Shown here: in pieces, positions 28,071 through 38,045 of the stretch
Numbering within the stretch: position 1 is the first letter of the stretch
Layout of the letters: each line of letters starts with the position of its first letter
Source of the DNA: Paraburkholderia sp. LEh10
Lineage (GTDB): Bacteria > Pseudomonadota > Gammaproteobacteria > Burkholderiales > Burkholderiaceae
Length of the DNA: 64,000 nucleotides
Reading direction: 5' to 3'
Assembly (NCBI RefSeq): GCF_017814945.1
Contig: NZ_JAGIPX010000004.1
Coordinates: forward strand, 124,001 to 188,000
The notes under the pieces: generated by a model
Databases searched by the model: none
Seen by the model: the letters and a program-made list of their open reading frames with translations, nothing else
Told to the model about the DNA's origin: nothing
Program-made: the position numbers and the translations under genes

Positions 28071-29639
28071 ATGGCTCAGTCTCAAGCGCAGCTTCCTCAT
28101 CCGCCGCTCGAGGGCGCGCAGCTGGTGATCGGCACCATCGCGGTGTCGCTCGCCGTTTTCATGAATGTGCTCGACACGTCGATCGCCAACGTGTCGATTC
28201 CTTCGATTTCCGGCGACCTCGGCGTATCGGCCGACCAGGGCACGTGGGTGATCACGTCGTTCGCGGTCGCCAACGCGATCTCCGTGCCGTTGACAGGCTG
28301 GCTCACTGACCGCATCGGGCAGGTGCGCCTGTTCATGGCGTCGATCGTGCTGTTCGTGATCTCGTCGTGGATGTGCGGGCTTTCGCCGAATCTGCCGTTC
28401 CTGCTCGCGTCGCGTGTTCTGCAAGGCGCCGTGGCGGGTCCCATGATTCCGCTGTCGCAAACCCTGCTGCTCGCAAGCTATCCGCGCGCAAAGGCGCCAA
28501 TGGCGCTGTCGATGTGGGCGATGACGACGCTGATCGCGCCCGTCGCCGGTCCGATTCTCGGCGGCTGGATCTCGGACAACATCTCGTGGCCGTGGATCTT
28601 CTACGTGAACATCCCCGTCGGAATCCTAGCCGCGATTGCGACATGGGCGATCTTCCGCAACCGCGATTCCGTCATTAAGAAGGCGCCGATCGACGTCGTC
28701 GGTCTCGTGCTGCTGATCACGTGGGTCGGCTCGCTGCAGGTCATGCTAGACAAGGGCAAGGATCTCGACTGGTTCGCATCGACGACGATCGTCGTGCTCG
28801 CGTTGACGGCGCTGATCGCGCTTGCGTTCTTTATCGTGTGGGAACTGACGGACAAGCACCCGGTTGTCGACCTGTCGCTCTTCAAGCTGCGCAATTTTAC
28901 GGGTGGCACGGTGTCGCTCGCGATCGGCTACGGGTTGTATTTCGGCAATCTCGTGCTGCTGCCGCTGTGGCTGCAGACCGACATTGGCTACACGGCAACG
29001 GATGCCGGTCTTGTGATGGCGCCCGTCGGCGTGTTCGCGATCCTGCTCTCGCCGCTGACTGGCAAGATCCTGCCGCGCACCGATCCGCGCTATATCGCGA
29101 CGGCGTCGTTCCTCGTGTTCGCGCTGTGCTTCTGGATGCGCTCGCGCTACACGACGGGTGTCGACACCTACTCGCTGACACTGCCGACGCTGATCCAGGG
29201 CATCGGCATGGCGGGGTTCTTCATTCCGCTCGTGTCGATCACGCTGTCGGGCCTGCCGGGCAACCGGATTCCGGCGGCGTCGGGCTTGTCGAACTTCGTG
29301 CGGATCATGTGCGGCGGCATCGGCACGTCGATCTTCGAGACTGCGTGGGATCACCGCTCGATCCTCCATCACGCGCAACTGACCGAGCGTGCGAACGCGT
29401 ATAACCCGGTGTTCAACCAGTCCGTCACGCAGATGGACGGTATTGGCCTTAGCCATGAACAGGCGTACGGACTCGTCAACGCGATGACGACCCAGCAGGC
29501 GGCGCAACTTGGCGTGAATGACCTGTTCTATGTGTCGGCGGGTATTTTTGTCGCGCTGATCGCGCTGATCTGGGTGACGCGGCCGGAGCGTGCGGGCGCA
29601 GGCGGTGATGCTAGTGCGGCGGCTTCGGCGGCGCATTGA
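28071..29639 (+). CDS. emrB: DHA2-family drug:proton antiporter (EmrB-like, 14 TM)
   Basis: A 522-residue major facilitator protein with about 14 predicted membrane segments. Family motifs: LDTSIANVSIPSISGDLG (motif D1 region), TDRIGQVRLF (motif A), and a motif-C-like stretch, TLIAPVAGPILGGWISDN. With EmrA and the NodT channel it would expel hydrophobic toxic compounds across both membranes. It begins 38 bases after emrA. The C-terminus ends in an Ala/Ser-rich stretch. The stop is followed by a REP-like repeat cluster that probably ends transcription. Confidence 0.94.
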   Translation: MAQSQAQLPHPPLEGAQLVIGTIAVSLAVFMNVLDTSIANVSIPSISGDLGVSADQGTWVITSFAVANAISVPLTGWLTDRIGQVRLFMASIVLFVISSWMCGLSPNLPFLLASRVLQGAVAGPMIPLSQTLLLASYPRAKAPMALSMWAMTTLIAPVAGPILGGWISDNISWPWIFYVNIPVGILAAIATWAIFRNRDSVIKKAPIDVVGLVLLITWVGSLQVMLDKGKDLDWFASTTIVVLALTALIALAFFIVWELTDKHPVVDLSLFKLRNFTGGTVSLAIGYGLYFGNLVLLPLWLQTDIGYTATDAGLVMAPVGVFAILLSPLTGKILPRTDPRYIATASFLVFALCFWMRSRYTTGVDTYSLTLPTLIQGIGMAGFFIPLVSITLSGLPGNRIPAASGLSNFVRIMCGGIGTSIFETAWDHRSILHHAQLTERANAYNPVFNQSVTQMDGIGLSHEQAYGLVNAMTTQQAAQLGVNDLFYVSAGIFVALIALIWVTRPERAGAGGDASAAASAAH

Positions 29640-29650
29640 GGTGTCGTCGG

Positions 29651-29837
29651 TTGTTTTTGCCCTTCGCGGGCATGCCGGCGATGCGGTTTTGTTTTTGCCT
29701 TTGCGCGGGCATCCGCGATGCGGTCTGTTTTGCCGCTGTCGCTGGCATCCGCGATAGCGCCTCGCGGCGCAGGCGTTGCCCCTGTGCGGAGCAAAGCAAA
29801 CCGCAACCGCGAATGCCCGCGCAAAGGCAAAAAACAA
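29651..29837. repeat. REP/BIME-like extragenic repeat cluster
   Basis: Three direct copies of a ~36-base unit begin at 29651, 29689 and 29725. Each has a T-rich start (TTGTTTTTGCC) and a GC-rich half (GCGGGCATCCGCGATGCGG or close variants); the third is degenerate. A fourth copy lies in inverted orientation at 29801-29837 and can pair with copy 2 (29689-29717) to form a stem of about 30 bp with one mismatch and one bulge. The cluster separates the convergent emrB and stomatin genes, so it may also work as a bidirectional terminator or RNA-stabilising structure. Confidence 0.75.
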
Positions 29838-29863
29838 AGCCCGCGTCGCGAACCAAAAAACTC

Positions 29864-30790
29864 TCACACCGTCGTCTTACCCTGCTTCACGATAGTCAGC
29901 GCCGCCGCGATCATCGAACTCATATCCGCCATATTGCCCGGCACAATCAGCGTATTACCCGCCTTCGCCAGATTCGCGAACGCATTCACGTACTGCTCGG
30001 CGACCTTCAGATTCACCGCTTCCATACCCCCAGTCGACTGAATAGCCGCCGCGATTTTCTGGATTGCCTGGGAATTGGCCTCGGCGACAGCAAGAATCGC
30101 CGCTGCCTGACCTTGCGCCTGGTTGATCGCCGCCTGCCGCTCGCCTTCGGACTTCTGGATCGCCGCCTCGCGTCCGCCCGAGGCGATATTAATCTGCTCC
30201 TGCTTGCGTCCCTCCGACGCCGCAATCAACGCGCGCTTCTCGCGCTCGGCGGTGATCTGCGCCTGCATCGCGTGGAGGATTTCCTTCGGCGGCGTCAGAT
30301 CCTTGATCTCGTAGCGCAGCACCTTCACGCCCCAGTTCGACGCCGCTTCGTCGAGCGCCGACACGATCGAATGATTGATGAAATCGCGCTCCTCGAACGT
30401 CTTGTCGAGTTCGAGCTTGCCGATCACCGAGCGCAGCGTGGTCTGCGAAAGCTGCGTGATCGCGAACACGAAGTTGCTCGAACCGTACGATGCCTTCATC
30501 GGATCGGTGACCTGGAAATACAGCACGCCGTCCACCTGCAATTGCGTGTTGTCGCGCGTGATGCAGACCTGGCTCGGCACATCGAGGGGGATTTCCTTCA
30601 GCACGTGCTTGTACGCGATCCGGTCGACGAAAGGCAGCACGAAGCTCAACCCCGGCGTCAGCGTCGCGTGATAGCGCCCGAGCCTCTCCATCACCCACGC
30701 GTGCTGCTGCGGCACGATCTTGATGGTCCGCGCGGCGATCACGATGACGACGATCAACAAGACCAATCCAACGATGCTTGATGGTTCCAT
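29864..30790 (-). CDS. SPFH/stomatin-like membrane protein (QmcA type)
   Basis: A 308-residue protein with an N-terminal membrane helix (residues ~6-22), then the SPFH/band-7 domain (IVPQQHAWVMERLGRYHATL, GLSFVLPFVDRI, then SQVCITRDNTQLQVDGVLYF), and an Ala/Gln/Glu-rich coiled coil (ERQAAINQAQGQAAAILAVA). Such proteins oligomerise into membrane rafts and often modulate membrane proteases such as FtsH. The ATG at 30790 gives the standard N-terminus; longer in-frame starts run into the upstream gene. It lies 92 bases downstream of an nfeD gene, a widely conserved pair. Confidence 0.92.
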   Translation of the reverse strand: MEPSSIVGLVLLIVVIVIAARTIKIVPQQHAWVMERLGRYHATLTPGLSFVLPFVDRIAYKHVLKEIPLDVPSQVCITRDNTQLQVDGVLYFQVTDPMKASYGSSNFVFAITQLSQTTLRSVIGKLELDKTFEERDFINHSIVSALDEAASNWGVKVLRYEIKDLTPPKEILHAMQAQITAEREKRALIAASEGRKQEQINIASGGREAAIQKSEGERQAAINQAQGQAAAILAVAEANSQAIQKIAAAIQSTGGMEAVNLKVAEQYVNAFANLAKAGNTLIVPGNMADMSSMIAAALTIVKQGKTTV

Positions 30791-30882
30791 TCCTGCACCC
30801 CCAATCTGTTTTTGAATTGTTGTGCGCATCTGAATGCGCGCTTCAAGCGCGTCTGAACGACGCGTGATTCTGATCCGACTAC

Positions 30883-31332
30883 TTAGGTTCGAGCCGCATG
30901 GCGGCTGGCGACAACGACGAGGCAATTGCCGCGCAGCGCGGTGATTTCGTAGATGTTCGCGTCCTCCGGCTCGCCGGGCGCGAGTTCGACTTCCCATGAC
31001 GCGCCGCGATAGCTCGTGCGCGCCCGTCCGTCATGCCATGAGGGCACAGTCAGCGTCGAGCCGATGTCGATGTTCACATCAGGATTACGCGCGGCTTCGG
31101 CGCGTCTTTTTGTCTTGCGCCCATAGCGGGATTTGCGCAGGACTAACACCGCCGTCAGCGCGACAACGGCCGCGATGCCGAACTGCAGCGTCAGGTCCGC
31201 GCCCGCCAGACGCGCCAACGCCGCCGCAATAAAGCCCAGCGCCACCATCAGCAGATAGAACGTGCCGTGCATCAGTTCGAGCACGATCAGTATGCCCGCG
31301 CCGATCCACCAGAACAGTCCAACGTGCGTCAC
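30883..31332 (-). CDS. NfeD-family membrane protein
   Basis: A 149-residue protein with two or three hydrophobic segments (LFWWIGAGILIVLELM, LLMVALGFIAAALARL, FGIAAVVALTAVLVL) followed by a soluble OB-fold domain (SWHDGRARTSYRGASWEVEL). The start is a GTG at 31332, strongly supported by GGAGG on the coding strand seven bases ahead; earlier ATG codons lack a site. Small NfeD proteins are partners of SPFH/stomatin proteins, and the stomatin gene follows directly. The exact cellular role is not established. Confidence 0.88.
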   Translation of the reverse strand: MTHVGLFWWIGAGILIVLELMHGTFYLLMVALGFIAAALARLAGADLTLQFGIAAVVALTAVLVLRKSRYGRKTKRRAEAARNPDVNIDIGSTLTVPSWHDGRARTSYRGASWEVELAPGEPEDANIYEITALRGNCLVVVASRHAART

Positions 31333-31349
31333 TTGCGCCTCCACAAAGC

Positions 31350-31379
31350 AAAACACCCCGGAAACTACCCGGGGTGTTT
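31350..31379 (-). terminator. Rho-independent terminator of ppsA
   Basis: A perfect 11-bp stem (31351-31361 with 31369-31379) and a seven-base loop. On the minus strand the 3' arm ends in TTTT followed by GCTTTG. It lies about 75 bases past the ppsA stop, just before nfeD. Confidence 0.75.
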
Positions 31380-31452
31380 ATAGCATGAAGCGTGAGCCTT
31401 TTATCGTTCGTAGCTGCACGTATTACGTACTCTACAAAATAATGCGCAATGT

Positions 31453-33858
31453 TTACTTCACAGTGTTCTTCGCCAGCGCCTGCCACGTATCGATGATCGT
31501 GTCCGGGTTCAGCGAAATCGACGCAATGCCTTCGTCCGTCAGCCACTGCGCGAAGTCAGGATGATCCGACGGGCCCTGGCCGCAGATGCCGACGTACTTG
31601 TTCAGGCGCAGGCACGTTTCGATCGCGCGCTTGAGCATGAACTTGACGGCAGGATCGCGCTCGTCGAAATCGACGGCGAGCAGTTCCATGCCCGAGTCGC
31701 GGTCGAGGCCGAGCGTCAGCTGCGTCAGGTCGTTCGAACCGATCGAGAAGCCGTCGAAGAACTGCAGGAACTCTTCGGCAAGGATCGCGTTCGACGGCAC
31801 TTCGCACATCATGATCAGACGCAGGCCGTTTTCGCCGCGCTTCAGGCCGTACTTCGCCAGCAGGCCCACCACGCGCTCCGCCTGCTTCAGCGTCCGCACG
31901 AACGGCACCATGATCTCGACATTCGTCAGACCCATTTCTTCGCGCACCCGCTTGAGCGCCATGCACTCCATCTCGAACGCCTGCGCGAAATCTTCAGCGA
32001 TGTAGCGCGACGCGCCGCGGAAACCCAGCATCGGGTTTTCCTCATCCGGCTCGTAGCGCGAACCGCCGATCAGCTTCTTGTACTCGTTCGACTTGAAGTC
32101 CGACAGACGCACGATCACGGGCTTCGGATAGAACGCCGCGCCAATTGTCGCGATGCCTTCCGTCAGCTTGTCGACGTAGAACGCACGCGGCGATGCATGA
32201 CCGCGCGCGACGCTCTCGACGGCCTTTTTCAGATCCTGATCGACGTTCGGGTACTCGAGGATCGCCTTCGGGTGAACGCCGATGTTGTTGTTGATGATGA
32301 ATTCCAGCCGCGCGAGACCGACGCCCTTGTTCGGCAGCTGCGCGAAGTCGAACGCGAGCTGCGGATTGCCGACGTTCATCATGATCTTGACGGGGATGTC
32401 CGGCAGCTCGCCGCGCTGGATTTCCGTCACTTCCGTTTCGAGCAGACCGTCGTAGATCTTGCCTTCGTCGCCTTCCGCGCACGACACGGTGACGAGCGCG
32501 CCGTCCTTCAGCACGTCCGTCGCGTCGCCGCAGCCGACCACGGCGGGCACGCCCAGCTCGCGCGCGATGATCGCCGCGTGGCAGGTCCGGCCGCCACGGT
32601 TCGTGACGATCGCCGATGCGCGCTTCATCACGGGCTCCCAGTTCGGGTCGGTCATGTCCGCGACCAGCACGTCGCCCGGCTGCACGCGTTCCATCTCCGA
32701 CGGATCGTGAATCACGCGCACGGGGCCCGCGCCGATTTTCTGGCCAATTGCGCGGCCCGTCGCCAGCACCTGCGACTGGCCCTTCAGCTTGAAGCGCTGC
32801 TCAGCCTTGTTGCCGCCCTGGCTCTTCACCGTTTCGGGACGCGCCTGCAGGATGAAGATCTTGCCGTCGCGGCCGTCCTTGCCCCACTCGATGTCCATCG
32901 GACGCTGGTAGTGCTTTTCGATGATGACCGCGTACCTGGCGAGCTCGATGACGTCTTCGTCGGTGATCGAGAAGCGGTTGCGCTGCTCGTGCGGCACGTC
33001 GACGGTCTTCACGCGGCCCTGTTCTCCCGCCTTCGTGAATTCCATCTTGATCAGCTTCGAGCCGATCGAGCGGCGGATGATCGGGTACTTGCCCTGAGCG
33101 AGCGTCGTCTTGAAGACGTAGAACTCGTCGGGATTCACCGCGCCTTGCACGACAGTTTCACCGAGGCCATAGCTCGACGTGATGAAGACGGCGTCCTTGA
33201 AGCCCGATTCCGTATCGAGCGTAAACATCACGCCCGCTGCGCCCACGTCGGAGCGCACCATGCGCTGCACGCCCGCCGACAGCGCGACCTCGGCATGTGT
33301 GAAGCCCTTGTGGACGCGATAGGAGATAGCGCGGTCGTTGTAGAGCGACGCGAATACGTGCTTCATGCGATCGAGCACGTCTTCGATGCCGACCACGTTC
33401 AGGTAGCTTTCTTGCTGGCCGGCAAACGATGCGTCAGGCAGGTCTTCCGCCGTTGCCGACGAACGCACTGCAAACGACAGCTCTTCAGGCGAGCTCTTCG
33501 TCAGCGTTTCGAACGCCGCGCGGATTTCCTCTTCGAGACGCGACTGCAACGGCGCGTCGACGATCCATTGACGGATCTCCTTGCCCGCAGCGGCGAGCGC
33601 CTTCACGTCGTCGACGTCGAGCGTCTCCAGACGTTGCGCGATGCGTTCCGTCAAGTTGTTGTGATGCAGGAAATCGCGGAAAGCGAGCGCCGTCGTGGCG
33701 AAGCCCGTCGGCACGCGCACGCCGGCTTCGGCGAGCTGGCTGATCATCTCGCCGAGCGACGCATTCTTGCCGCCGACGATTTCCACGTCGGTCATTCGCA
33801 ACTGCTCGAATGGAACTACATACGCCTGATCCTTGGCAACGTTAACTGCGTTAGTCAT
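31453..33858 (-). CDS. ppsA: Phosphoenolpyruvate synthase
   Basis: An 801-residue enzyme that converts pyruvate, ATP and water to PEP, AMP and phosphate for gluconeogenesis. It has the N-terminal ATP-binding PPDK-like domain ([37 protein letters not shown]), the central swivelling domain with the phosphorylated His near residue 427 in [15 protein letters not shown] (preceded by the regulatory Thr region), and the PEP-binding C-terminal domain ([17 protein letters not shown], then [11 protein letters not shown] with the catalytic Cys). The ATG at 33858 has AGGGG upstream. It is divergent from ppsR, its regulator. Confidence 0.97.
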   Translation of the reverse strand: MTNAVNVAKDQAYVVPFEQLRMTDVEIVGGKNASLGEMISQLAEAGVRVPTGFATTALAFRDFLHHNNLTERIAQRLETLDVDDVKALAAAGKEIRQWIVDAPLQSRLEEEIRAAFETLTKSSPEELSFAVRSSATAEDLPDASFAGQQESYLNVVGIEDVLDRMKHVFASLYNDRAISYRVHKGFTHAEVALSAGVQRMVRSDVGAAGVMFTLDTESGFKDAVFITSSYGLGETVVQGAVNPDEFYVFKTTLAQGKYPIIRRSIGSKLIKMEFTKAGEQGRVKTVDVPHEQRNRFSITDEDVIELARYAVIIEKHYQRPMDIEWGKDGRDGKIFILQARPETVKSQGGNKAEQRFKLKGQSQVLATGRAIGQKIGAGPVRVIHDPSEMERVQPGDVLVADMTDPNWEPVMKRASAIVTNRGGRTCHAAIIARELGVPAVVGCGDATDVLKDGALVTVSCAEGDEGKIYDGLLETEVTEIQRGELPDIPVKIMMNVGNPQLAFDFAQLPNKGVGLARLEFIINNNIGVHPKAILEYPNVDQDLKKAVESVARGHASPRAFYVDKLTEGIATIGAAFYPKPVIVRLSDFKSNEYKKLIGGSRYEPDEENPMLGFRGASRYIAEDFAQAFEMECMALKRVREEMGLTNVEIMVPFVRTLKQAERVVGLLAKYGLKRGENGLRLIMMCEVPSNAILAEEFLQFFDGFSIGSNDLTQLTLGLDRDSGMELLAVDFDERDPAVKFMLKRAIETCLRLNKYVGICGQGPSDHPDFAQWLTDEGIASISLNPDTIIDTWQALAKNTVK

Positions 33859-34401
33859 ACAAGCCCCTAAGTGTGAAAAAAATGCTCGATTGCGCAAGTG
33901 GGCTTGAACACGAGGCGCTCATTGGGAGCGTGGCTCGTGCCTTGCGCAACCTGTTGGAGAAGCAATCGCAGAACGGCCTCACGTGCGACACGAAGCCCGA
34001 CGAAGCAGGTGACTGAACGAACTTGCAGCGTTGCCGTGCAAGATACGAGCAAGTCGCGGCGCAATCAAAGAGCGATCGGAGAGAGTTACGCGCGATTTGA
34101 CTGCAATTGCTTATCCAACAGGTTGCCGCTATTCTACCGTGCTGACTCTCAAAATGTGACAGTCGGTCGAGAATTGCGCCTCGAACTGCGCGCGCGGCCT
34201 GCGGCCCGATTGAACGGGTTTCGCGCGCCCGAGCCAAGGCTCTCGTCAGGGCCCGCGTGCGCGGATTTTGCGCCGCGCACCGCGCCGTTATTGTGCCGCT
34301 GTTGCACCGCCGCAAGTTTCCGGCCAGCCACCGGGCAGCGGGCGTGACGCGGCGATGTCTGATTCGAGCGGATTTTGACGCTCACGTTCCCTGCTCCACT
34401 G
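33859..34401. other. Divergent ppsA / ppsR intergenic region
   Basis: 543 bases without a convincing gene. A possible ppsA promoter lies at 34131-34160, leaving a ppsA leader of about 265 bases. No good promoter or ribosome site was found for ppsR on the plus strand. Short open frames here lack start signals and protein-like composition. Confidence 0.55.
34131..34160 (-). promoter_or_regulatory. Possible ppsA promoter
   Basis: On the minus strand: -35 GTCACA (34155-34160), 18-base spacer, -10 TAGAAT (34131-34136). Four of six and five of six consensus bases. The start site would lie about 265 bases before the ppsA ATG. Confidence 0.35.
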
Positions 34402-35217
34402 ATGCCGCCCACCGTATTCATCGTCTCCGACGGTACCGGGATTACTGCCGAAACCTTCGCGCATTCGATCCTTTCCCAGTTCGATCAGAAATTCCGCCTC
34501 GTCCGCGTGCCGTTCGTCGATTCGACGGAAAAGGCCTACGCGACGCTCGAAAAGATCAACGAATCCGCCCATCACGAAGGCCGCCGCCCGATCGTCTTCA
34601 CGACGCTCGTGAACAGCGCGTCCAACCAGATTGTGAAAGATTCGAACGCGCTCGTGCTCGATATGTTTCAGACGTTCGTCGAACCGCTCGAGCAGGAACT
34701 CGAACTGAAATCGAGCCACGCAATGGGTCGCGGTCACCAGAACGCCGACACGGAGGAATACAAGAACCGGATCGAGGCCATTAACTTCTCGCTTGCGCAC
34801 GACGACGGCCAGTCGAATCGCAACCTCGAGGACGCCGATGTGATCCTCGTCGGCGTGTCGCGCAGCGGCAAGACACCGACGAGCCTGTATCTCGCGATGC
34901 AATACGGCGTGAAGGCTGCGAACTATCCGCTCATTCCGGAAGACTTCGAGCGCGGCAAGCTGCCCACGCCGCTGCTTGCACATCGCTCGAAGATGTTCGG
35001 TTTGTCGATCGATCCGCAACGGCTTTCGGAAATCCGCAACGAGCGACGTCCGGGCAGCAAGTACGCGGCGCTCGAAAACTGCCGCTACGAGATCAACGAA
35101 GCGGAAACGATGATGCGGCGCGAGGGAATCAAATGGCTCTCGTCGACGCACAAGTCGATCGAGGAAATCGCGACGACCATCCTGCAGGAAATCAAGCTGG
35201 ACCGGTCGTCGTATTGA
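34402..35217 (+). CDS. ppsR: PEP synthase regulatory protein (bifunctional kinase / phosphotransferase)
   Basis: A 271-residue DUF299-family protein that inactivates PEP synthase by ADP-dependent threonine phosphorylation and reactivates it by Pi-dependent phosphorolysis, as shown for the E. coli enzyme. It begins [20 protein letters not shown] and carries the nucleotide-binding loop [18 protein letters not shown] near residue 155. The ATG at 34402 gives the canonical N-terminus but lacks a clear ribosome site; a TTG nine codons upstream is the alternative. Its pairing with divergent ppsA supports the function. Confidence 0.95.
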   Translation: MPPTVFIVSDGTGITAETFAHSILSQFDQKFRLVRVPFVDSTEKAYATLEKINESAHHEGRRPIVFTTLVNSASNQIVKDSNALVLDMFQTFVEPLEQELELKSSHAMGRGHQNADTEEYKNRIEAINFSLAHDDGQSNRNLEDADVILVGVSRSGKTPTSLYLAMQYGVKAANYPLIPEDFERGKLPTPLLAHRSKMFGLSIDPQRLSEIRNERRPGSKYAALENCRYEINEAETMMRREGIKWLSSTHKSIEEIATTILQEIKLDRSSY

Positions 35218-35233
35218 TCGCGGGAAGCGGACG

Positions 35234-36031
35234 CTAGCGGGCAGCGCGCGGCTGTCCGCGCTGCTGCCGGCACTGCTCGAACAGACATACGGCGGCGGCC
35301 GCCGCGACATTCAGCGACTCCATCCCGCCCGGCTGCGGAATCGTCACGCGATACGTCACCGCATCGCGCCACGCCTGCGACACGCCCGCTCCTTCATTGC
35401 CGAACACCCACGCGACGGGCTCCGACAGATCAGTGTCGTAGATGGCCTGCGCGCCGTGCGAATCCGTGATGGCGACGGGCACATCGAGCCGCCCGATCAG
35501 TGTCTGCGGTTCGACATCCTCATGAATCTGCAGCAGAAAATGCGCGCCCATGCCCGAGCGCAGCACCTTCGACGACCACGCGTACGCGGTGCCTGGCGCG
35601 CAGAACACATGGCCGATCCCAGCCGCCGCCGCGCTGCGCAGAATCGAGCCGACGTTGCCCGCATCCTGCACGCCGTCGAGCACGACACAGCCTTGCGACA
35701 CGCGCTCGGGCAGCGCCTCGTCGAGTTTCTCGACCAGCAGCAGCATGCCGACGCCATTGACGACATTCGACAGTTGCCCGAACAGCGCATCCGGCAGCGT
35801 GACGATGCGCCGTTCGTCGATACGCGCGACGATGGCTTGCGCCTCGTCGTGACGCAGCGCGCCTTCCGTCACGACGCAGATCTCCGGCTGATCCGCGACA
35901 TCGAGATACGCGCTAGCAAGGTGAAACCCTTCGAGCAGCGCATGGCCGCTCTTGCGCTGTTGATGCGTCGAGCCGGCCAGCGCCTTCAGACGCTTGTAGA
36001 GCGGATTATCCCGTGAGGTAATGGCTTTCAC
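35234..36031 (-). CDS. TrmH/SpoU-family RNA 2'-O-methyltransferase
   Basis: A 265-residue SPOUT methyltransferase. The N-terminal substrate-binding domain starts VKAITSRDNPLYKRLKALAG. The C-terminal knot has motif 1 GVQDAGNVGSILRSAAAAG, motif 2 AWVFGNEGAGVS and motif 3 IPQPGGMESLNVAAAAAVCL, with the conserved Asn, Glu and Ser of the family. It uses S-adenosylmethionine; target rRNA or tRNA is not evident (RlmB-like is possible). The start is probably GTG at 36031, since no ATG gives a normal N-terminus and the rnhB stop lies only 83 bases upstream. It is the last gene of the lpx block and converges on ppsR, 16 bases apart. Confidence 0.9.
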   Translation of the reverse strand: MKAITSRDNPLYKRLKALAGSTHQQRKSGHALLEGFHLASAYLDVADQPEICVVTEGALRHDEAQAIVARIDERRIVTLPDALFGQLSNVVNGVGMLLLVEKLDEALPERVSQGCVVLDGVQDAGNVGSILRSAAAAGIGHVFCAPGTAYAWSSKVLRSGMGAHFLLQIHEDVEPQTLIGRLDVPVAITDSHGAQAIYDTDLSEPVAWVFGNEGAGVSQAWRDAVTYRVTIPQPGGMESLNVAAAAAVCLFEQCRQQRGQPRAAR

Positions 36032-36114
36032 TGGCAGCGAAGACCGTATCGGTACTTGAAAAAAGCGGTGAAAAGAAAAGCGCCCGAAGGCGCCTCGGTT
36101 GCTTCTGCGCGGCG

Positions 36115-36876
36115 TCAGAACGGCGCGCTGTCGTCGGCGAGCAGCACATCGTCGGCCGCCGCCGCGCCCGGCACGATCACGACGCCCTCCGGCAGATCGA
36201 TGGCCGTCCCGAGACGCAAATGCGCGTCGCGCACGGGCGCGAACGAGCGCCGATGATGCTCGCACGGACCATGCTCGCGCAGCGCCGTCAGATGCTGCGG
36301 CGTGCCGTAGCCAACGTGCGCATCGAAGCCGTACATCGGGAACATCTGATGCAGTTCGAGCAGCATCCGGTCGCGCGTGACCTTCGCAAGGATCGACGCC
36401 GCCGAAATGCACGGCACCAGCGCGTCGCCGCTGACGATCGCCTCGCTGCGGATGCTCAGCACAGGACAGCGATTGCCATCAATCTTCACGAGCGTCGGCG
36501 CGACTTTCAGGCCCTCGACGGCACGCTTCATCGCGAGCATCGTCGCGTGCAGGATGTTCAGCGTGTCGATTTCCTCGACGGACGCCGACGCGACGCAATA
36601 CGCCAACGATCGCTCGATGATCTTGTCGTACAGCTCGTCGCGCTTTTTCGCCGTCAGCACCTTCGAATCGTTCAGGCCGCGAATGCGCGGCTTCGCCGGG
36701 TCGAGAATCACGGCGGCAGCCACCACGGGGCCAGCCAGCGGACCGCGCCCCGCCTCGTCGACGCCGCAAATGACGTCGTCGGGCGACGAAAAATCGAGGC
36801 CGGCCTGCTCCGCCGCGCGCTTCACGGCGTTCGCAGACGCCTTGCGCGGTGCGGCCGGGCCCGTCGCGCGGGTCAT
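36115..36876 (-). CDS. rnhB: Ribonuclease HII
   Basis: A 253-residue RNase HII that removes ribonucleotides from DNA-RNA hybrids. The active-site motif [20 protein letters not shown] is present, with further acidic residues in KIDGNRCP and the ILAKVTRDR segment. It has an N-terminal ~30-residue extension and a C-terminal acidic/Ala-rich tail relative to the 198-residue E. coli enzyme. Its ATG overlaps the lpxB stop by four bases (ATGA), so translation is coupled. It belongs to the lpxD-fabZ-lpxA-lpxB-rnhB cluster, the same order as in E. coli. Confidence 0.96.
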   Translation of the reverse strand: MTRATGPAAPRKASANAVKRAAEQAGLDFSSPDDVICGVDEAGRGPLAGPVVAAAVILDPAKPRIRGLNDSKVLTAKKRDELYDKIIERSLAYCVASASVEEIDTLNILHATMLAMKRAVEGLKVAPTLVKIDGNRCPVLSIRSEAIVSGDALVPCISAASILAKVTRDRMLLELHQMFPMYGFDAHVGYGTPQHLTALREHGPCEHHRRSFAPVRDAHLRLGTAIDLPEGVVIVPGAAAADDVLLADDSAPF

Positions 36877-38042
36877 GGACGCCCCCTGCGCGCTTCGATG
36901 ACGCGCACGACCGCTTCCGCGGCCCGTTGCGCTGTGTTCTGCTTCAGCACGTGATGCATCTCGGTGAAGATTTCCGTCAGCGTGCGCCGGTTTGCGTCGT
37001 CGCGCAACTGGGTGAGCGTGGCATCGGCCAGCGCCTCGGGCGTTGCGAAATGCTGCAGGATCTCCGGCACGACGAACCGCCCGGCCAGAATATTCGGCAA
37101 GCCGACGTACGGCAGATAGCCCTGCCGGCGCATGATCTGCCCCGTCAGCCAGGGCACCTTGTACGAGATCACCATTGGCTTTTTCAGCAGCGCTGCTTCC
37201 AGCGTCACCGTGCCGCTCTTCACGAGAATCGCGTCGGCGGCCGTCATCGCGAGTTGAGCGTTGCCGTCCGTCAGCGTCAGCGGCAACTTCGGATGCGCGT
37301 CGACGAGCGGCTTGAGCAGCTCGCGCAATGCAGGCGTCGCCGCCGGCATCACGAAGCGCACGCCGGGCTCGCGCTGCAACATCAGCTCCATCGCGTCGAA
37401 GAAGGTGGGCCCGATCAGCGAAATTTCCGAGCGGCGGCTGCCCGGCAGCACAGCGATCACGGGGCCGCCGGCCGGCAAGCCGAGCGTGCGGCGCGCGCCC
37501 GCCGTGTCCGGTTCAAGCGGAATCTCGTCGGCAAGCGGATGGCCGACATAGGTCGCCGCCACGCCTGATTTCTCGAGCAGCGCCTTTTCGAACGGGAACA
37601 CGCAGAGCATGTGATCGACGGCCTTGACGATCTTCTTGATCCGACCGCCGCGCCATGCCCAGATCGACGGACAGACGAAGTGGATGGTTGGAATGCCCGC
37701 GTCGCGCAACGGATGCTCGAGGCCGAAGTTGAAGTCGGGTGCGTCGACGCCGATGAACGCCGACGGCGGCTCGGCGAGCAACTGCCGCTTCAGCTCGTTG
37801 CGGATGCCGAGAATCTCGGGAATGTGCTTCAGTGCTTCGACGTAGCCGCGCACCGATAGCTTTTCCATCGGAAAGTGCGCGTCGAAGCCCTTCGCGATCA
37901 TGCGCGGGCCGCCGATGCCGAAATACTGCGTGGTCTGCGGCAGACGGGCGGCAAGCCCGTCCAGCAACGACGCCGCCAGCAGATCGCCCGACGGCTCGCC
38001 GGCCACCATCGCGAGCTGCAGCGGACTGGTAGGCAACGGCAT
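36873..38042 (-). CDS. lpxB: Lipid-A-disaccharide synthase
   Basis: A 389-residue peripheral inner-membrane glycosyltransferase (GT19) that joins UDP-2,3-diacylglucosamine and lipid X to form the lipid A disaccharide. It begins [20 protein letters not shown], the family N-terminus; [43 protein letters not shown] and [13 protein letters not shown] are characteristic. It starts three bases after the lpxA stop and overlaps rnhB by four bases, so the three genes are tightly coupled. Confidence 0.97.
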   Translation of the reverse strand: MPLPTSPLQLAMVAGEPSGDLLAASLLDGLAARLPQTTQYFGIGGPRMIAKGFDAHFPMEKLSVRGYVEALKHIPEILGIRNELKRQLLAEPPSAFIGVDAPDFNFGLEHPLRDAGIPTIHFVCPSIWAWRGGRIKKIVKAVDHMLCVFPFEKALLEKSGVAATYVGHPLADEIPLEPDTAGARRTLGLPAGGPVIAVLPGSRRSEISLIGPTFFDAMELMLQREPGVRFVMPAATPALRELLKPLVDAHPKLPLTLTDGNAQLAMTAADAILVKSGTVTLEAALLKKPMVISYKVPWLTGQIMRRQGYLPYVGLPNILAGRFVVPEILQHFATPEALADATLTQLRDDANRRTLTEIFTEMHHVLKQNTAQRAAEAVVRVIEARRGRP

Positions 38043-38045
38043 CGG

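Noticed and set aside
31561..33870. 769-codon open frame on the plus strand opposite ppsA
   Set aside because: Antisense shadow; composition is dominated by Arg, His, Asp and Leu, with no motifs.
33867..34064. Small gene upstream of ppsA on the minus strand
   Set aside because: It stops just before the ppsA start, lacks a ribosome site and has no family resemblance; it is probably part of the ppsA leader.
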